Source: Myrica gale (Eukaryota > Streptophyta > Magnoliopsida > Fagales > Myricaceae). From it: DNA of 64,000 nt. The position numbers were made by a program, and so were the translations under genes. The stretch is taken from contig OZ005621.1 in the NCBI GenBank assembly GCA_963930655.1, positions 14,991,001-15,055,000 of the forward strand. Reading direction: 5' to 3'. This document shows, piece by piece, positions 45,219 through 55,256 of the stretch (its first letter is position 1; each line of letters begins with the position of its first letter). The notes beneath the pieces were generated by a model. That model ran no database searches. It was not told the DNA's origin and worked only from the letters and a program-made list of their open reading frames with translations.

Positions 45219-45343
45219 ACATAAGATGTCATATTATTGAGCAGCATTGAAGAAAAATCAGGCCAATAATTAATGAATCGTAGGCGAGGAGTATGACATA
45301 AGATGTCATATTATTGAGCAGCATTGAAGAAAAATCAGGTCAA
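45219..45343. repeat. 48-bp direct repeat spaced 77 bases
   Basis: The words from ACATAAGATGTCATATTATT to AATCAGG(C/T)CAAT occur at 45219-45266 and 45296-45343 with one change. A local duplication. Confidence 0.85.
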
Positions 45344-45448
45344 TTTGTTCTAGACCGAGATACATGGTAATATACAAATAGATCTACACTCGTTATACCT
45401 CTATGAGATAGAATGATGGACTCTGCTATTGAGGTGATGACCTTGTGA

Positions 45449-45930
45449 GAACTAGCATTAAGGCAACCCAAGAGGGGGTGAATTGGTTTTCTAAACTTTT
45501 CGATTTTAACCCCCAAAGATGTGTTTGCAAAGTAACTACTAATTTAGCACAAGTATATAATACGCAACAAGTGTAAATATGTGCTAAAAGTAAAGAGTAG
45601 GGATAGAGAAGCAAACATGTGATGTTTAGGTGGTTCGGCAAACCCACCTACATCCACCCCTCCAGCTCCTTCACCCAGCCTTGAGGTTTTCCATTATCTT
45701 CTAATACCATATATTCTAACTTCCGGGTGCTAGAGAACCGTACAAGTATTTTTCCCAGGCTCAACACTCATAACCCTTACAAGTGATTTTTGGGCTCAAC
45801 ATTCACAACCTTTTAGGCATAACATTCTAGGGCTTTTAGGGCTTACCACTCACATCCTACATTCTTAGGATCAAAGTGTTTAGAAACCGTGACAAGAGGC
45901 TTTTCGGGCTTTCACAAGCCCACTACATTG
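45449..45930 (-). repeat. Sirevirus-type LTR fragment
   Basis: It contains AGGCAACCCAAGAGGGGGTG at 45460, as in the Sirevirus LTR near 6810, and later TTTAGGTGGTTCGGCAAAC and ACATCCACCCCTCC, as near 7020. It lacks the palindrome half and the far end. Diverged and truncated, so older than the intact copy. Confidence 0.65.
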
Positions 45931-45999
45931 TCAAGATATTGGCGCGGTATAGGATGCAGGACGCCAAGAATGAGTTATTTACCCTTTAGGCATAACATG

Positions 46000-46620
46000 A
46001 ATCTCTCCAAGAAAAAGTATCCTAAGACACAGTAAGCGAGAAATAAGATGATGAAGTTTCCTTATGCTTCAACTGTAGGAAGCCTCTTGTATGCAATGCT
46101 ATGTACAAGGCCAGATATCAGTCATGCAGTTAGTGTTGTGAGTAGATATCAATCAAACCCAGGCCCAGAGCACTAGACAACAGTCAAGCATATTATCAAA
46201 TACTTGAGAAGAACCAAACACTATTGTCTAGTGTGTGGTGGAGAGGAAATGCTAATTGTCCAAGGATACACAGATTCATATTTTCAATTAAACATTAATG
46301 ATAGAAGAGCTACATCTGGAGTTGTGTTGACATTGGGTAAAAGTGCAATGAGTTGGACAAGTTTTAAGCAGAACACTATTGCTGACTCCACCACCAAGGC
46401 AGAATATGTTGCTGCCAACGAATCTGCAAAGGAAGCTGTGTGGATACGGAAATTCATACAAGCGCTTGAAGTTGTTCTATCGATTGAGTCCCCGATCACC
46501 ATTTATTGTGATAACAATGGAGAATGATATTCAATACAATTACCTTATATTGTCCTTAGACCTGAGAGAGTTATTCAAATTTATTTATTGTGTGTTTCTG
46601 CTTTGACTAAATCATTTAGT
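46000..46620 (+). mobile_element. Ty1/copia fragment, RT end and RNase H
   Basis: The plus strand reads YASTVGSLLYAMLCTRPDIS, VSRYQSNPGPEH, then RNase H phrases (SGVVLTLGKSAMSWTSFKQN, TTKAEYVAANESAKEAVW, ITIYCDNNG). It belongs to a copia lineage different from the Sirevirus. No integrase or gag is present. It is a broken fossil. Confidence 0.7.
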
Positions 46621-47550
46621 GATAATATTCGCAGATCAAATATTTCAAATAAGGTTAGGTCTTGTGCATAGTAAGTGAATTTTTATAATTGCTCATAATG
46701 AAATCCACCAGTCTCTTGATGAGACAGTATATTCATTATGTTTGTATATTATTGGACTCATATAAAAACGCTGCACAGAGAGATTTTGTGAAAAATATTT
46801 TCACGATTTTTACTTATATTATATATTAAGTAAATATTTGCGAAAATGATTTTGAAAAGTTCTGGAAGTCCAACTAGGTACAGACTGAGAATTAAGAATT
46901 ATATGAGCTAGGGACATAATCAGTGATATTATTCCAGTCCTAGTAGCTCATGTGGAATATAGTTTGGTGGAAGGATAAATAAACATGGAATTATTTGTAA
47001 AAGGGATTAAAAAAAAAACAATCTCAATATTTCGGGGGTTAGTTGTGATATGTTAATGGACATGATCACAATTTGTAGAAACCCATACATTCGAATTACA
47101 GAATATAAGGGGGTGTAATGAACAAGAGTTTTTCAAGATGATCCTATGACCGAGATTTGAGGTCCCTAAAGATCCCACGCATAAGCACAGTTGAGTTCTG
47201 AGACAGCCATTATAAATAGCTCAGAAACTCATTTGAGCAATAAGAATTTCATTTTTCACGTCAGAGTTTCTCTCTCTACAAATTCTCTCTCTAATTCTCT
47301 TTCAAACCTGTGTGCGTGGATCTGAAGGAGACAACATGCTTGGGCTGTTTTGATTCAACGATCATTTCCACTTCGATGTCGCGTTCCATCAAGGTAGTCA
47401 CCTCGATAGTCAGGTTACAAATGCCTTAATCTCGGCTAGTCGGGCTAGATTGGTATACTTACCTTTGTCAGGATGCGTCGACATCAAGTTCTACAGTAAG
47501 CTGCTACTGAAGGTAGTCTGAACCTCCAATTGTATCTTCTAAAATATGTA
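46621..47550 (+). mobile_element. Probable copia 3' LTR region
   Basis: Downstream of the copia RNase H. It holds a TATA-like CATTATAAATAGCTCAG at about 47208 followed by CT-rich leader text (47260-47310), as expected inside an LTR. No paired copy or clear TG/CA borders were found, so the assignment is by position. Confidence 0.4.
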
Positions 47551-49358
47551 CGACGAAAGGTCCAACTGTAGGGCAACCATCAGTATTATTCTCGCTCGGT
47601 GAGCCGTGTACATAGTGTTTTAGTGTCTTGGATCAATGTTGTAGGCGAATATAAGGTGCATAATCTGCTAGAATGGTGACATATAGCGCTTGTGGATGGA
47701 TGAAGGTATCAGGTACTGCTCCCACCCCTATAATATCTGAAGCACGTCCTCGGTAGGTACCGGAACAACTACCTCCACAACTAGGTATGGCAGAGGTAAG
47801 GTGAAATCATCGCCGACATTCCTGAGACTAGAACCACCCACAACCCCTTGTTGGTGTCCACATCCAAGAGCGGATTGTAGAAGTTCTGCACTAGCTTGAT
47901 GCAAGCGTATCCCACCCATGACAAGTGTCGGGTGCAATCATGGTAGGTGATAATCTATTAAGTGGTTCGGTCCTTAAATCAATAGTTTTCAAAGTCGAAG
48001 GACTAGCAGCCCGTCCACCACGATTGCACATGTGTGCATCTGATCTTGAAAATCTGACAAAGTCATTGGGGGTTAGAACGCTTCTACATTCTCCAAATCT
48101 ACAACACAGTTAGAACAGGTTAGAACGGTTTACAAGGAGGTAAGAGTGGTATCAAAATTGTATAAAATGGACTAGCTTTGATTGTATGAAACTGTTCGTT
48201 TTATACATAGAATTATATAAAACGAACAGTTTCAGTCATACCGTCCAAACGGACTAGCTTTGCGTCCGAACGATATATCCTAAAACACATAGTTTAAAAA
48301 TCATTTGAACAGGCATATGAATGATATATCCTAAAACATAGAGTTTAGATGTTCTAACAACATGACAACGCGTCCGAACGATTAATCCTAAAACGAATCA
48401 TGTGGTTTTACCGTTTGGAAGGTAAAACCAGAACGCTACGGATAGCTAGTATGCGTCCAAATAGTAATGGTCTCATTTGAACGCTATAAATAAAAATAGT
48501 TCATGGCTAAGTTATGCTGTTCGAATGCTGTAAACGAAACTAGTTCATGGATGAGCCAACTCAGCCATGAAAACCGGTTATACAATCCTATACAATCCCA
48601 TTTACATCTAGCAAAACAACCCAAACTCTGCACTATCTCTCTCAAAATTGAAACCAAATGGACCATAAAAAACAAGCAAAAATCCAATATTTATCAAACC
48701 AAAATTTTCTAAAAGAACTAACTAAATGTAAATATTTAAACGGTTAAAACATGTAAAAAATGAGCCTGAATTATGAGATGCCGTTCAAGTGATTTTTGGT
48801 TTGAAAATGGGATGAAATTTGGTGGAGGTTTGAGATAGTTTTGGTCCGCTTTGAATGAGTTTGTGAGAAACCAAAGTCGGGCTCCATTTTCACGTTTTTC
48901 GACGTTCTGTTTGGACTAGTGTTAATCTGTCCGAACGGTGTTGGCTGACGTTATGCTTTATTATCTGTTAACTTAATCACCTACGACAGAAAATTTGAAC
49001 AATTTTATTATACCGTCCAAACGGAAGAAGTGTAACAGTTTGCATACAGTTCTGACAGTTAATTTCGACGTGGAAATTCTACAAGCTCGAGTGTTCATTT
49101 CCATATGTAAAGGTGACTGTTTGTGAAGTACGTTCAAATGGTTATTTTTTTACGTTCAAACAATTTTTAACATTTTGGAACAAAATTGTTTGAAGGGGTA
49201 CATTTGCGTTCGGACGGTAATGCCAGGGTGGAGAAAATTGTCACAAAAGTTCAGTTTGTTTTTTGGATGGAGATTGTGCATTTTTTGAGACGACATATGC
49301 TTGTCACACGTCTGTCCAAAAAAGGGACATTTTTTATGGACAAAACTTGGTTGTAGTG
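47551..49358. mobile_element. CACTA element C, right part with CGTCCGAACG repeats
   Basis: The right tip read from the end is CACTACAACCAAGTTTTGTC at 49358. From 47940 to 49210 the words CGTCCGAACG, GTCCAAACGG and ACCGTTTGGA recur, a third distinct subterminal array. A minus-strand frame at 47728-47937 (phrase NVGDDFTLPLPYLVVEVVVP) was not recognised and may be transposase debris. The left tip was not found. Confidence 0.6.
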
Positions 49359-49387
49359 GTAGCCGCTTGGTATAGATGATGCAGGAT

Positions 49388-49740
49388 GAGTAGGGTTGAA
49401 AAAAACCGGACTGCGGACCGGACCGGAATACCGGATCGGATTTGCGGTCCTGTCCGGTTGATAAATTTCTTATATGCGGTCCGGACCGGATCGCACCGCA
49501 TTTAATAATTTTTATAATTATTAAAAAACACAATTCTCTGCGTAGTGTAGAGCAGTTATGCACTGCAAAGTTCGAATAATTTTTTTTTTTAAAAAATTAA
49601 ATCCGGTCTGGACCACTTTTTTAAGTGGTCCAGACCGGACCGCATTTCATAAGACCCGACGGTCCGATCCTTTAATATAAGGGAACCGGAAATGCGGTTC
49701 GAAAACCGGACCGCATTTCCAGTTTTCTGCCCTAAGGGTG
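49388..49740. repeat. GGACCGGACCG-rich inverted repeat, hAT-like MITE
   Basis: The ends TAGGGTTGAAAAAAACCGGA and, read inward from the right, TTAGGGCAGAAAACTGGAAA are imperfect inverted repeats. The interior has alternating GCGGTCCGGACCGGA words and a central AAGTGGTCCAGACC inverted repeat. Non-coding. The tip style TAGGG-TGAAA fits non-autonomous hAT elements; I could not fix an 8-bp duplication. Confidence 0.5.
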
Positions 49741-50239
49741 TGTGCGGTTTTTGATAAATACAAAACTCATGTTAACTTCAGAAAATAAGCCAGAATTATC
49801 AATGTTAAAACCTGTGAGTGGATTTGCTTTCTTTTGTTTCTTTTAGTCCAATATGCTAGGCACCGATCATTCTAAAGCTACTTTTCGAATTCCAATGGTC
49901 ATGAAGAAACACACACGAAAAGATGATGAATCCAAAAATTAACGTATTCTACTTTTTAAAATTGTCTCGTCTTTTTCTTCCAATTAATTAATTTCTGAAC
50001 CAAAGGCCGGGGAATGGGATAATTTCTGAAAAGGGGACACGTGCTATTTGCACAGACTTTTAATTAAGCAATCAAACAACTTACATAACTTTCTTTTTTT
50101 GGTAAATAAGGAAATTTCATAAAGGACAGGGAAAGGGACACTTGTGCTATTTCCACAAACTTTTAACCAATCAAACAACTTGCATAACTTTCTTTCTTAT
50201 GATAAATAAAGAAATTCATAAAGAATTAGCACTAACCAA
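49741..50239. other. 5' flank of the DUF599 gene
   Basis: AT-rich, with a diverged direct repeat: the words AGGGACACTTGTGCTATTTCC near 50130 echo GGGGACACGTGCTATTTGC near 50034, and both are followed by AATCAAACAACTTRCATAAC. No other gene is seen. Confidence 0.45.
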
Positions 50240-50246
50240 TATAAAT
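50240..50246 (+). promoter_or_regulatory. Probable TATA box of the DUF599 gene
   Basis: TATAAAT lies about 60 bases upstream of the ATG at 50307, with a CA-rich probable start region (ACACCAGCACGC) in between. Confidence 0.5.
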
Positions 50247-50306
50247 GCCCTTTAAATATCGATTCAATTCACCGCTACACCAGCACGCATAAACAGATAG
50301 ACAGAG

Positions 50307-51818
50307 ATGGAATGGAGGAAATGCTATTTGGATGTAATACTGGTACCACTGGGGTTCCTCATAACCACTGCATATCATATTTGGCTCTGGTACAAGGTTC
50401 GGACGGCGCCCTTAACAACCACCATCGGAAGAAATGCACACGGACGGCGTTTCTGGGTGGGAGCCATGCTGAAGGTATCAGTATTTTTTTCATGTCCATG
50501 TTTTGTATGTGTGCTCGACTCTGTTATATATCTGTGGCGGCGTTGTATTGTTCTCTCTCCTATAGACGAGTAACTAATACATCAACACCAATGGCCTTCG
50601 AACAAAAGTATCGCCTTAAACGGCCATTATATTAATATCTTTTTCGGAAAGCTATCTGCAATGAAATTCCGACAGTACGCATGCTTTCATATTGAACCAT
50701 TACCCGGATCATGACTATCTGCTCAACACCAATGGCCTTAATCAGAGACTAATTTCTGATCATTTGGTACAACCCTACCCCGGAAAGGGAACGGATTCAG
50801 TCCAGACCCGTGCTGGTCCAGACCGTCCAGACCCACGGTCGGGATTGAATCCCGACCGTGGGTCTGGACGGTCTGGACCAGCACGGGTCTGGACTGAATC
50901 CCGTCCCGGAAACCAGTACCATCACCCACTAGAACCACAGAATTCCTGAGAGTGTTGAAAGGTCTTGCTGGCGGCAGCCAAAGATCTCATGATACCGTGA
51001 CCTATCCTTTTGCAAAGACAATTGCTCAAGGAGGTGGCGCAGCGATCACCTGAATTACTACATAGATTTTAATAACTCGTGCATAGGGTATCATCTACCC
51101 TGTGATTCTGTGACCAGGTACTGAATAAACGCTACATGGTTCCTATTTTGCCAATAAGCATATTGGAAACATCTTGTCCTTTTGTCAACAAATTCTATCA
51201 CTCGAGCTTAACCTAGCTTGATAGCTTCATGCAAAGCTAAGAGCCATCAGATGATGTAGCTAGGAATAGACGACGCTTTGGCTTGAGCAGATTATTCGAA
51301 AGTAAATAGAGTCACAAATGCCCAAGTTTAAGGCGGAAAAAAGTATATAGATTCCATAGCCTAAATATTATTTTCTTTTATGCTTTCCGGGTTAACATGC
51401 ATGCACCGAATTTGAATTAAATACAGTTTAATAAAGCTAAATTAGTTTACCTGCGCAAGAGACTGCATGTTTTCTAGAATGGATGTGAATCATGTTCCGC
51501 AGATGAGCAAGTCTCTCTGTTCAGGTAAAATACTTTTTTATTTTCTCTCTTTTCCCACAAATTAGAAAAGCCGTAGTTCTGTTATTTTTCTGTCTCTCCG
51601 TTGTTTCTGGTTGCCTGCCATCTTGGAGGATGATCCTCGAAACCTCAATTATTGTAGACGCAAAACAAAAAACAAACCACGTGTACAATTACCAAACGTC
51701 ATTCCTTTTATATTTCCTGAAAATTTATGCGAATTGAAAAGCATAAATTGAAAAGCAACTATTTGTAGGGTCCTAATTTGTGGTAAAATGGAATTGTCAT
51801 TTGCGCAAAGTACATGGG

Positions 51819-51857
<39 letters not shown>

Positions 51858-52583
51858 GCTCTTTCATGTTGATATGACTAGACACCAACAATTATATCCT
51901 CCTTTGCTACCACTAATATACAATTTTTTTGTCAACGGCATCAACATATAGTAGGACATTTACGGTATCCGAAAGTTTATATGTAGCAATTATAACTAGA
52001 AAATGTTGTAGACGTACGTTAAGATAGGAATTTAAAGTACTTTTGGCAGGACATTGACCGAAGGAATATCCTCGCCGTCCAAACCCTCCGGAACATGATT
52101 ATGGGCTCAACCCTCATGGCCACTACGTCAATTCTCATCAGTGCCGGCCTGGGAGCAGTCATAAGCAGCACATACAGTGTTAAGAAACCTCTCAACGACA
52201 CCATTTATGGGGCTCATGGGGAATTAATGGTGGCACTCAAATACGCATCACTTCTTACTATTTTCCTGTACTCATTTTTCTGCCACTCTCTGTCCATAAG
52301 GTTTTTAAGCCAGGTGAGCGTCCTCATTTGCATCCCCGGCCAGGACCCTATGGGCCTAGTGACGGAAGAGTATTTGACTGAGCTTTTCGAGAAGGGCTCC
52401 TTTTTGAACACAGCGGGGAACAGACTGTTCTATGCAGCGATTCCTCTTTTACTTTGGATCTTTGGGCCTGTGCTGGTATTCTTATGCTTTGCCGCAATGG
52501 TGCCCGTGCTTTACAGCCTCGACTTTATTTGCAAGTGTGGAAAGGGCGGGATACATGAAAAGCCAAATGGTGAATATGTTTGA
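50307..52583 (+). CDS. DUF599 family membrane protein
   Basis: Two exons, 50307-50474 (56 codons) and 52050-52583 (177 codons plus stop), joined in phase 0 by a 1575-bp intron with donor AAG/GTATCA and acceptor GGCAG. The 233-aa product starts MEWRKCYLDVILVPLGFLI. It continues with RFWVGAMLK joined to DIDRRNILAVQTLRNMIMGS, then VISSTYSVKKPLNDTIYGAH, SFFCHSLSIRF and GNRLFYAAIPLLLWIFGP: the standard text of plant DUF599 proteins over their full length. About four hydrophobic segments (near 8-28, 72-95, 117-140, 185-217) suggest an integral membrane protein. Its biochemical role is not known. The frame is open and key motifs are present, so I take it as functional. The intron contains a perfect 53-bp hairpin and a TA microsatellite. 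Confidence 0.92.
50794..50900. repeat. Perfect hairpin with 53-bp arms in the DUF599 intron
   Basis: 50794-50846 is the exact reverse complement of 50848-50900, with one central base (G at 50847); the pairing loosely extends a few bases further out (GGGAACG / CCGTCCC). The arms hold GATTCAGTCCAGACCCGTGC and CAGACCCACGGTCGGGATT. Related but degenerate words lie at 6216-6450. Zero mismatches imply a very recent origin or active correction. Confidence 0.95.
51824..51855. repeat. TA microsatellite
   Basis: About fifteen TA units in the intron of the DUF599 gene. Confidence 0.9.
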
Positions 52584-53640
52584 GGGTTAAAAGTTATGAA
52601 GGATCAACTTGTACTTGAAGCGTGAAAACAATTGCGTGCTTGGTGTTGATCATGTGCGTTTGTAATCTGGCAATATAAATTAATTAGAAACTGATGTAGT
52701 GCAGGGATTGCCAACAACTACTTGCTTAGGTGGCAAATCTTTGAGATTAAAGAGTAGTATTGTGTTTACTTTTCTTTTATGTCAAGTATGCTTTCTTAAT
52801 TTATATTAATATTGTGCTCTTCGCTTTTCTTCGAGTAATTTCTTATAGCTACATGTTAGGTGTAGGAATTAGATGTAATAACCTGATGGCTTGAGAATGG
52901 ATATAGAATTTCTGACATTTTAAAGACAAGTTGGGAAATCATGTCAAGAGACTCGTAATGAGCAGGCATTTATATATATATTTGAAGTTGATGAAGCCAA
53001 ATTTTATCGGCCTATCACAAAGTTCACTGGGTTAAAGGGCTCCAAGGGAGCTAGGCCTGAGACCCGGTGCTTGGGACAGGTTGAAAGCTTCAACAACACC
53101 TATCTTCCTCCTACAAGCAAAGAAAACACTTAATAACACGAGATCCTTCCCGTGGGGAAATATCTTAAATGCTTTTGTTAGTTTTCATTTTTTTCTGTGT
53201 AATTTTATTCTTAGAGTTATTCTTAGAGAAGAAGATCTTACCCCTTTACTCCGTCCCTCATTTTCATATATCCCTCACCTTTTTCTGGTACGGGGGCACG
53301 AACGCCTTTTTTCGGCCCAACCTTTTGTCTTCAGACCTTGTCAGTCTCATCCGTTCTTTCACTCGGTAACAGTCCGGTCAAGCTTGTCTCCCCTCAACTC
53401 GATCGAGTCGACTTATTCCTTATCCCTTCGATCTTCTGAGCTACCAATCAAAGGACGAAATCATGGTTGCATGTGTGGGCTTCCATACCTTTATAAAGCT
53501 TCCTCGTTTGGGGGAAGGGCTTTTCGTAGAACGAGATCCCCTTTCTTGAATCGCCTAGGCCTGACTCGTGTGTTATAGTACCGCTGGACCTGGCTCTGCT
53601 AGGCCGCATTTTAGGCTTCAGCCCCTTCGCAAAGCTCCTC
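52584..53640. other. 3' flank of the DUF599 gene, then unassigned sequence
   Basis: AT-rich sequence follows the stop and should include the 3' UTR. From about 53000 the text becomes GC-richer, with TTTATAAAGC near 53490, and may be LTR or leader debris of the gypsy fragment that follows. A 165-codon plus-strand frame at 53081-53578 has no recognisable domain. Confidence 0.35.
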
Positions 53641-53850
53641 TACCAGGTCCAACTCTAATCTCAGGTGTTCTTAATTAGGGGATGGGTCGAAGTGGTTATC
53701 CCGACAACTCAGTATCCTAATCTCGTCAGGCATCACAGCTTCAACTCCAAATGCTAATGCGAAAGGGGTCTCACCCGCTGGAGTTCGTGCTGTAGTACGG
53801 TAAGCCCATAATAGTCCTTATAATTCCTCAGCCCATAACCTTTTTCGTGG
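53641..53850 (-). mobile_element. Ty3/gypsy integrase fragment
   Basis: The minus strand reads LLWAYRTTARTPAGETPFAL and AFGVEAVMPDEI, the end of a gypsy integrase core of the Tat/Athila type. It is cut at 53851 by a CACTA tip. A broken fossil of about 200 bases. Confidence 0.65.
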
Positions 53851-54023
53851 CACTACAATCGTTTTACATTGAACGGCGAAATTTTTCGTCAGTGAAAGTA
53901 TCAAATTCGTCGCTAAAGACTATCAGCGGCGTGTCGGGGTCGTTGCGACTTTGTCGCTATAAAACCATCACTGAAAGTATTCCGCGACGAATTTGGATTT
54001 TGTCGCAGAAAAAGCCTGTACGT
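53851..54023. mobile_element. CACTA element tip E
   Basis: Begins CACTACAATCGTTTTACATT directly after the integrase fragment, followed by GACGAA/GTCGCTA words as in CACTA terminal regions. Only this end is present; it adjoins a gypsy LTR end on its right. Confidence 0.5.
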
Positions 54024-54126
54024 TTCCGCCGTAAGTATGTAAGAATGTATGTGAGAACGCTGGAGCTATCCAGGGGATTGCTCGCGGCTATCACGGTCCC
54101 TGCGGGATGCTGTTCGGGGCGTGACA
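54024..54126 (+). repeat. Gypsy LTR 3' terminal fragment
   Basis: Ends GCTGTTCGGGGCGTGACA, preceded by TGCTCGCGGCTATCACGG. This matches the terminal 100 bases of the LTR at 28745-32221 and, in reverse, the start of the solo LTR at 55257. Truncated copy. Confidence 0.65.
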
Positions 54127-54649
54127 CTAAGTGCCATAGCATCTTGATTTGTGTGCTGAGTAATCTTTTAAAAATAGCGTTCCCACAACATGTGTCGACA
54201 CCTTCATCAAGTCTGGAACTAACTCGCAAGTGCCTGTGGCATGTGTCGATACTTTCTTCACCATTAGTCAACACCATCTTCGCATGTGTCTACACTGTTG
54301 TTCTAATATGTCGACACCATCGAAATAAAAATCTGGCTATTGCGCTATGTGTCGACACCATGTCAACCATGTGTCGAAGCAATCTTGGCAGATAGAGTTT
54401 TTAGTTCATTTTTGATCTACAATCTTTTCTAAAACAACTTGATGAAGATTATCATAGTTTAGGTGCAAGCCATGGTGTTCAAATCGAATATAGGGCATTA
54501 AGAATTAACGAGAGATAAAAATACAATTTAGTACTCTCGATTGAAGAGTGAATTGATAGCCATGTGTTCTAAAATACTCCCAAAGCTAGTTTATCATTTG
54601 TTATCATCAAAATCGAGTTAGATAGCTGAAGATCAACCTTGGGCTAACA
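54127..54649 (-). repeat. Sirevirus-type LTR fragment with decayed palindromes
   Basis: Ends ATCAACCTTGGGCTAACA, the same terminus as the intact Sirevirus LTR. At 54190-54372 it carries GTGTCGACAC copies, about half of them changed (GTGTCGATAC, GTGTCTACAC). An older, truncated relative. Confidence 0.7.
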
Positions 54650-55256
54650 CCTTTTCTTTTTTAGCTTGAATCTAGGGTTGTAATAAGACGATATTATTTA
54701 ATTCATGAATCTTGTTCTCCTTTTTGATTCCTTGTCATTTACTTATTGTTATTTATTTTTCCGTCATTTACTTTAATGCACGTTACATTTTTAGCCTCTA
54801 TTTTGTGATGAGACCGTAATTATATCTTGTTGGAATGTTTTGATGTAGAGCCGAAGATGTAAATCCTATAACTTGTAAAGTTAGTACGATTAGATTTTAG
54901 AGCATTCGATTGATTTTGCAAGTTCGAGATTGTACATGTGAAGGAAATTTGGATTCTCCAACAATGTTATCTTTACTATCTTCGTTTAACTTATGTCTTT
55001 TTCTTTTTTAGTTCTTTAATCCGATTGATTTTGCAAGTTCGTTTCGATGCTCCTATAATTTCGTTTCTTTTTCTTTTTTAGTTCTTCAAACTCAATGCAA
55101 TTATCACCGTTTTAAAATTTTCTTTTTCTTTTTTTACGCGAGTTTGAAATTAGTCTATTTTCCCTGAGGAGATGATCTAACCTTATGGGCTAATTATTAC
55201 ATGACAGAACTACTATACATGGGATAGCTTTTGCGCTACTCATTTTATAGTGAGTC
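54650..55256. repeat. Dispersed repeat, copy 1 (second at 62395-62860)
   Basis: The text from AGCTTGAATCTAGGGTTGTA through GGGCTAATTATTACATGACA to ACATGGGATAGCTTTTGCG has a diverged counterpart at 62395-62860 in the same orientation. Non-coding, T-rich, class unknown. The solo LTR starts right at the end of this copy. Confidence 0.6.

Noticed and set aside
44023-49358. A single CACTA element with its tips at 44023 and 49358
   Set aside because: The two tips differ in sequence beyond CACTACAA (AAAAATAGACTTTTAG versus CCAAGTTTTGTCC), so they belong to different elements.
53081-53578. 165-codon plus-strand frame upstream of the gypsy integrase fragment
   Set aside because: No recognisable domain and mixed composition; probably LTR or leader debris.
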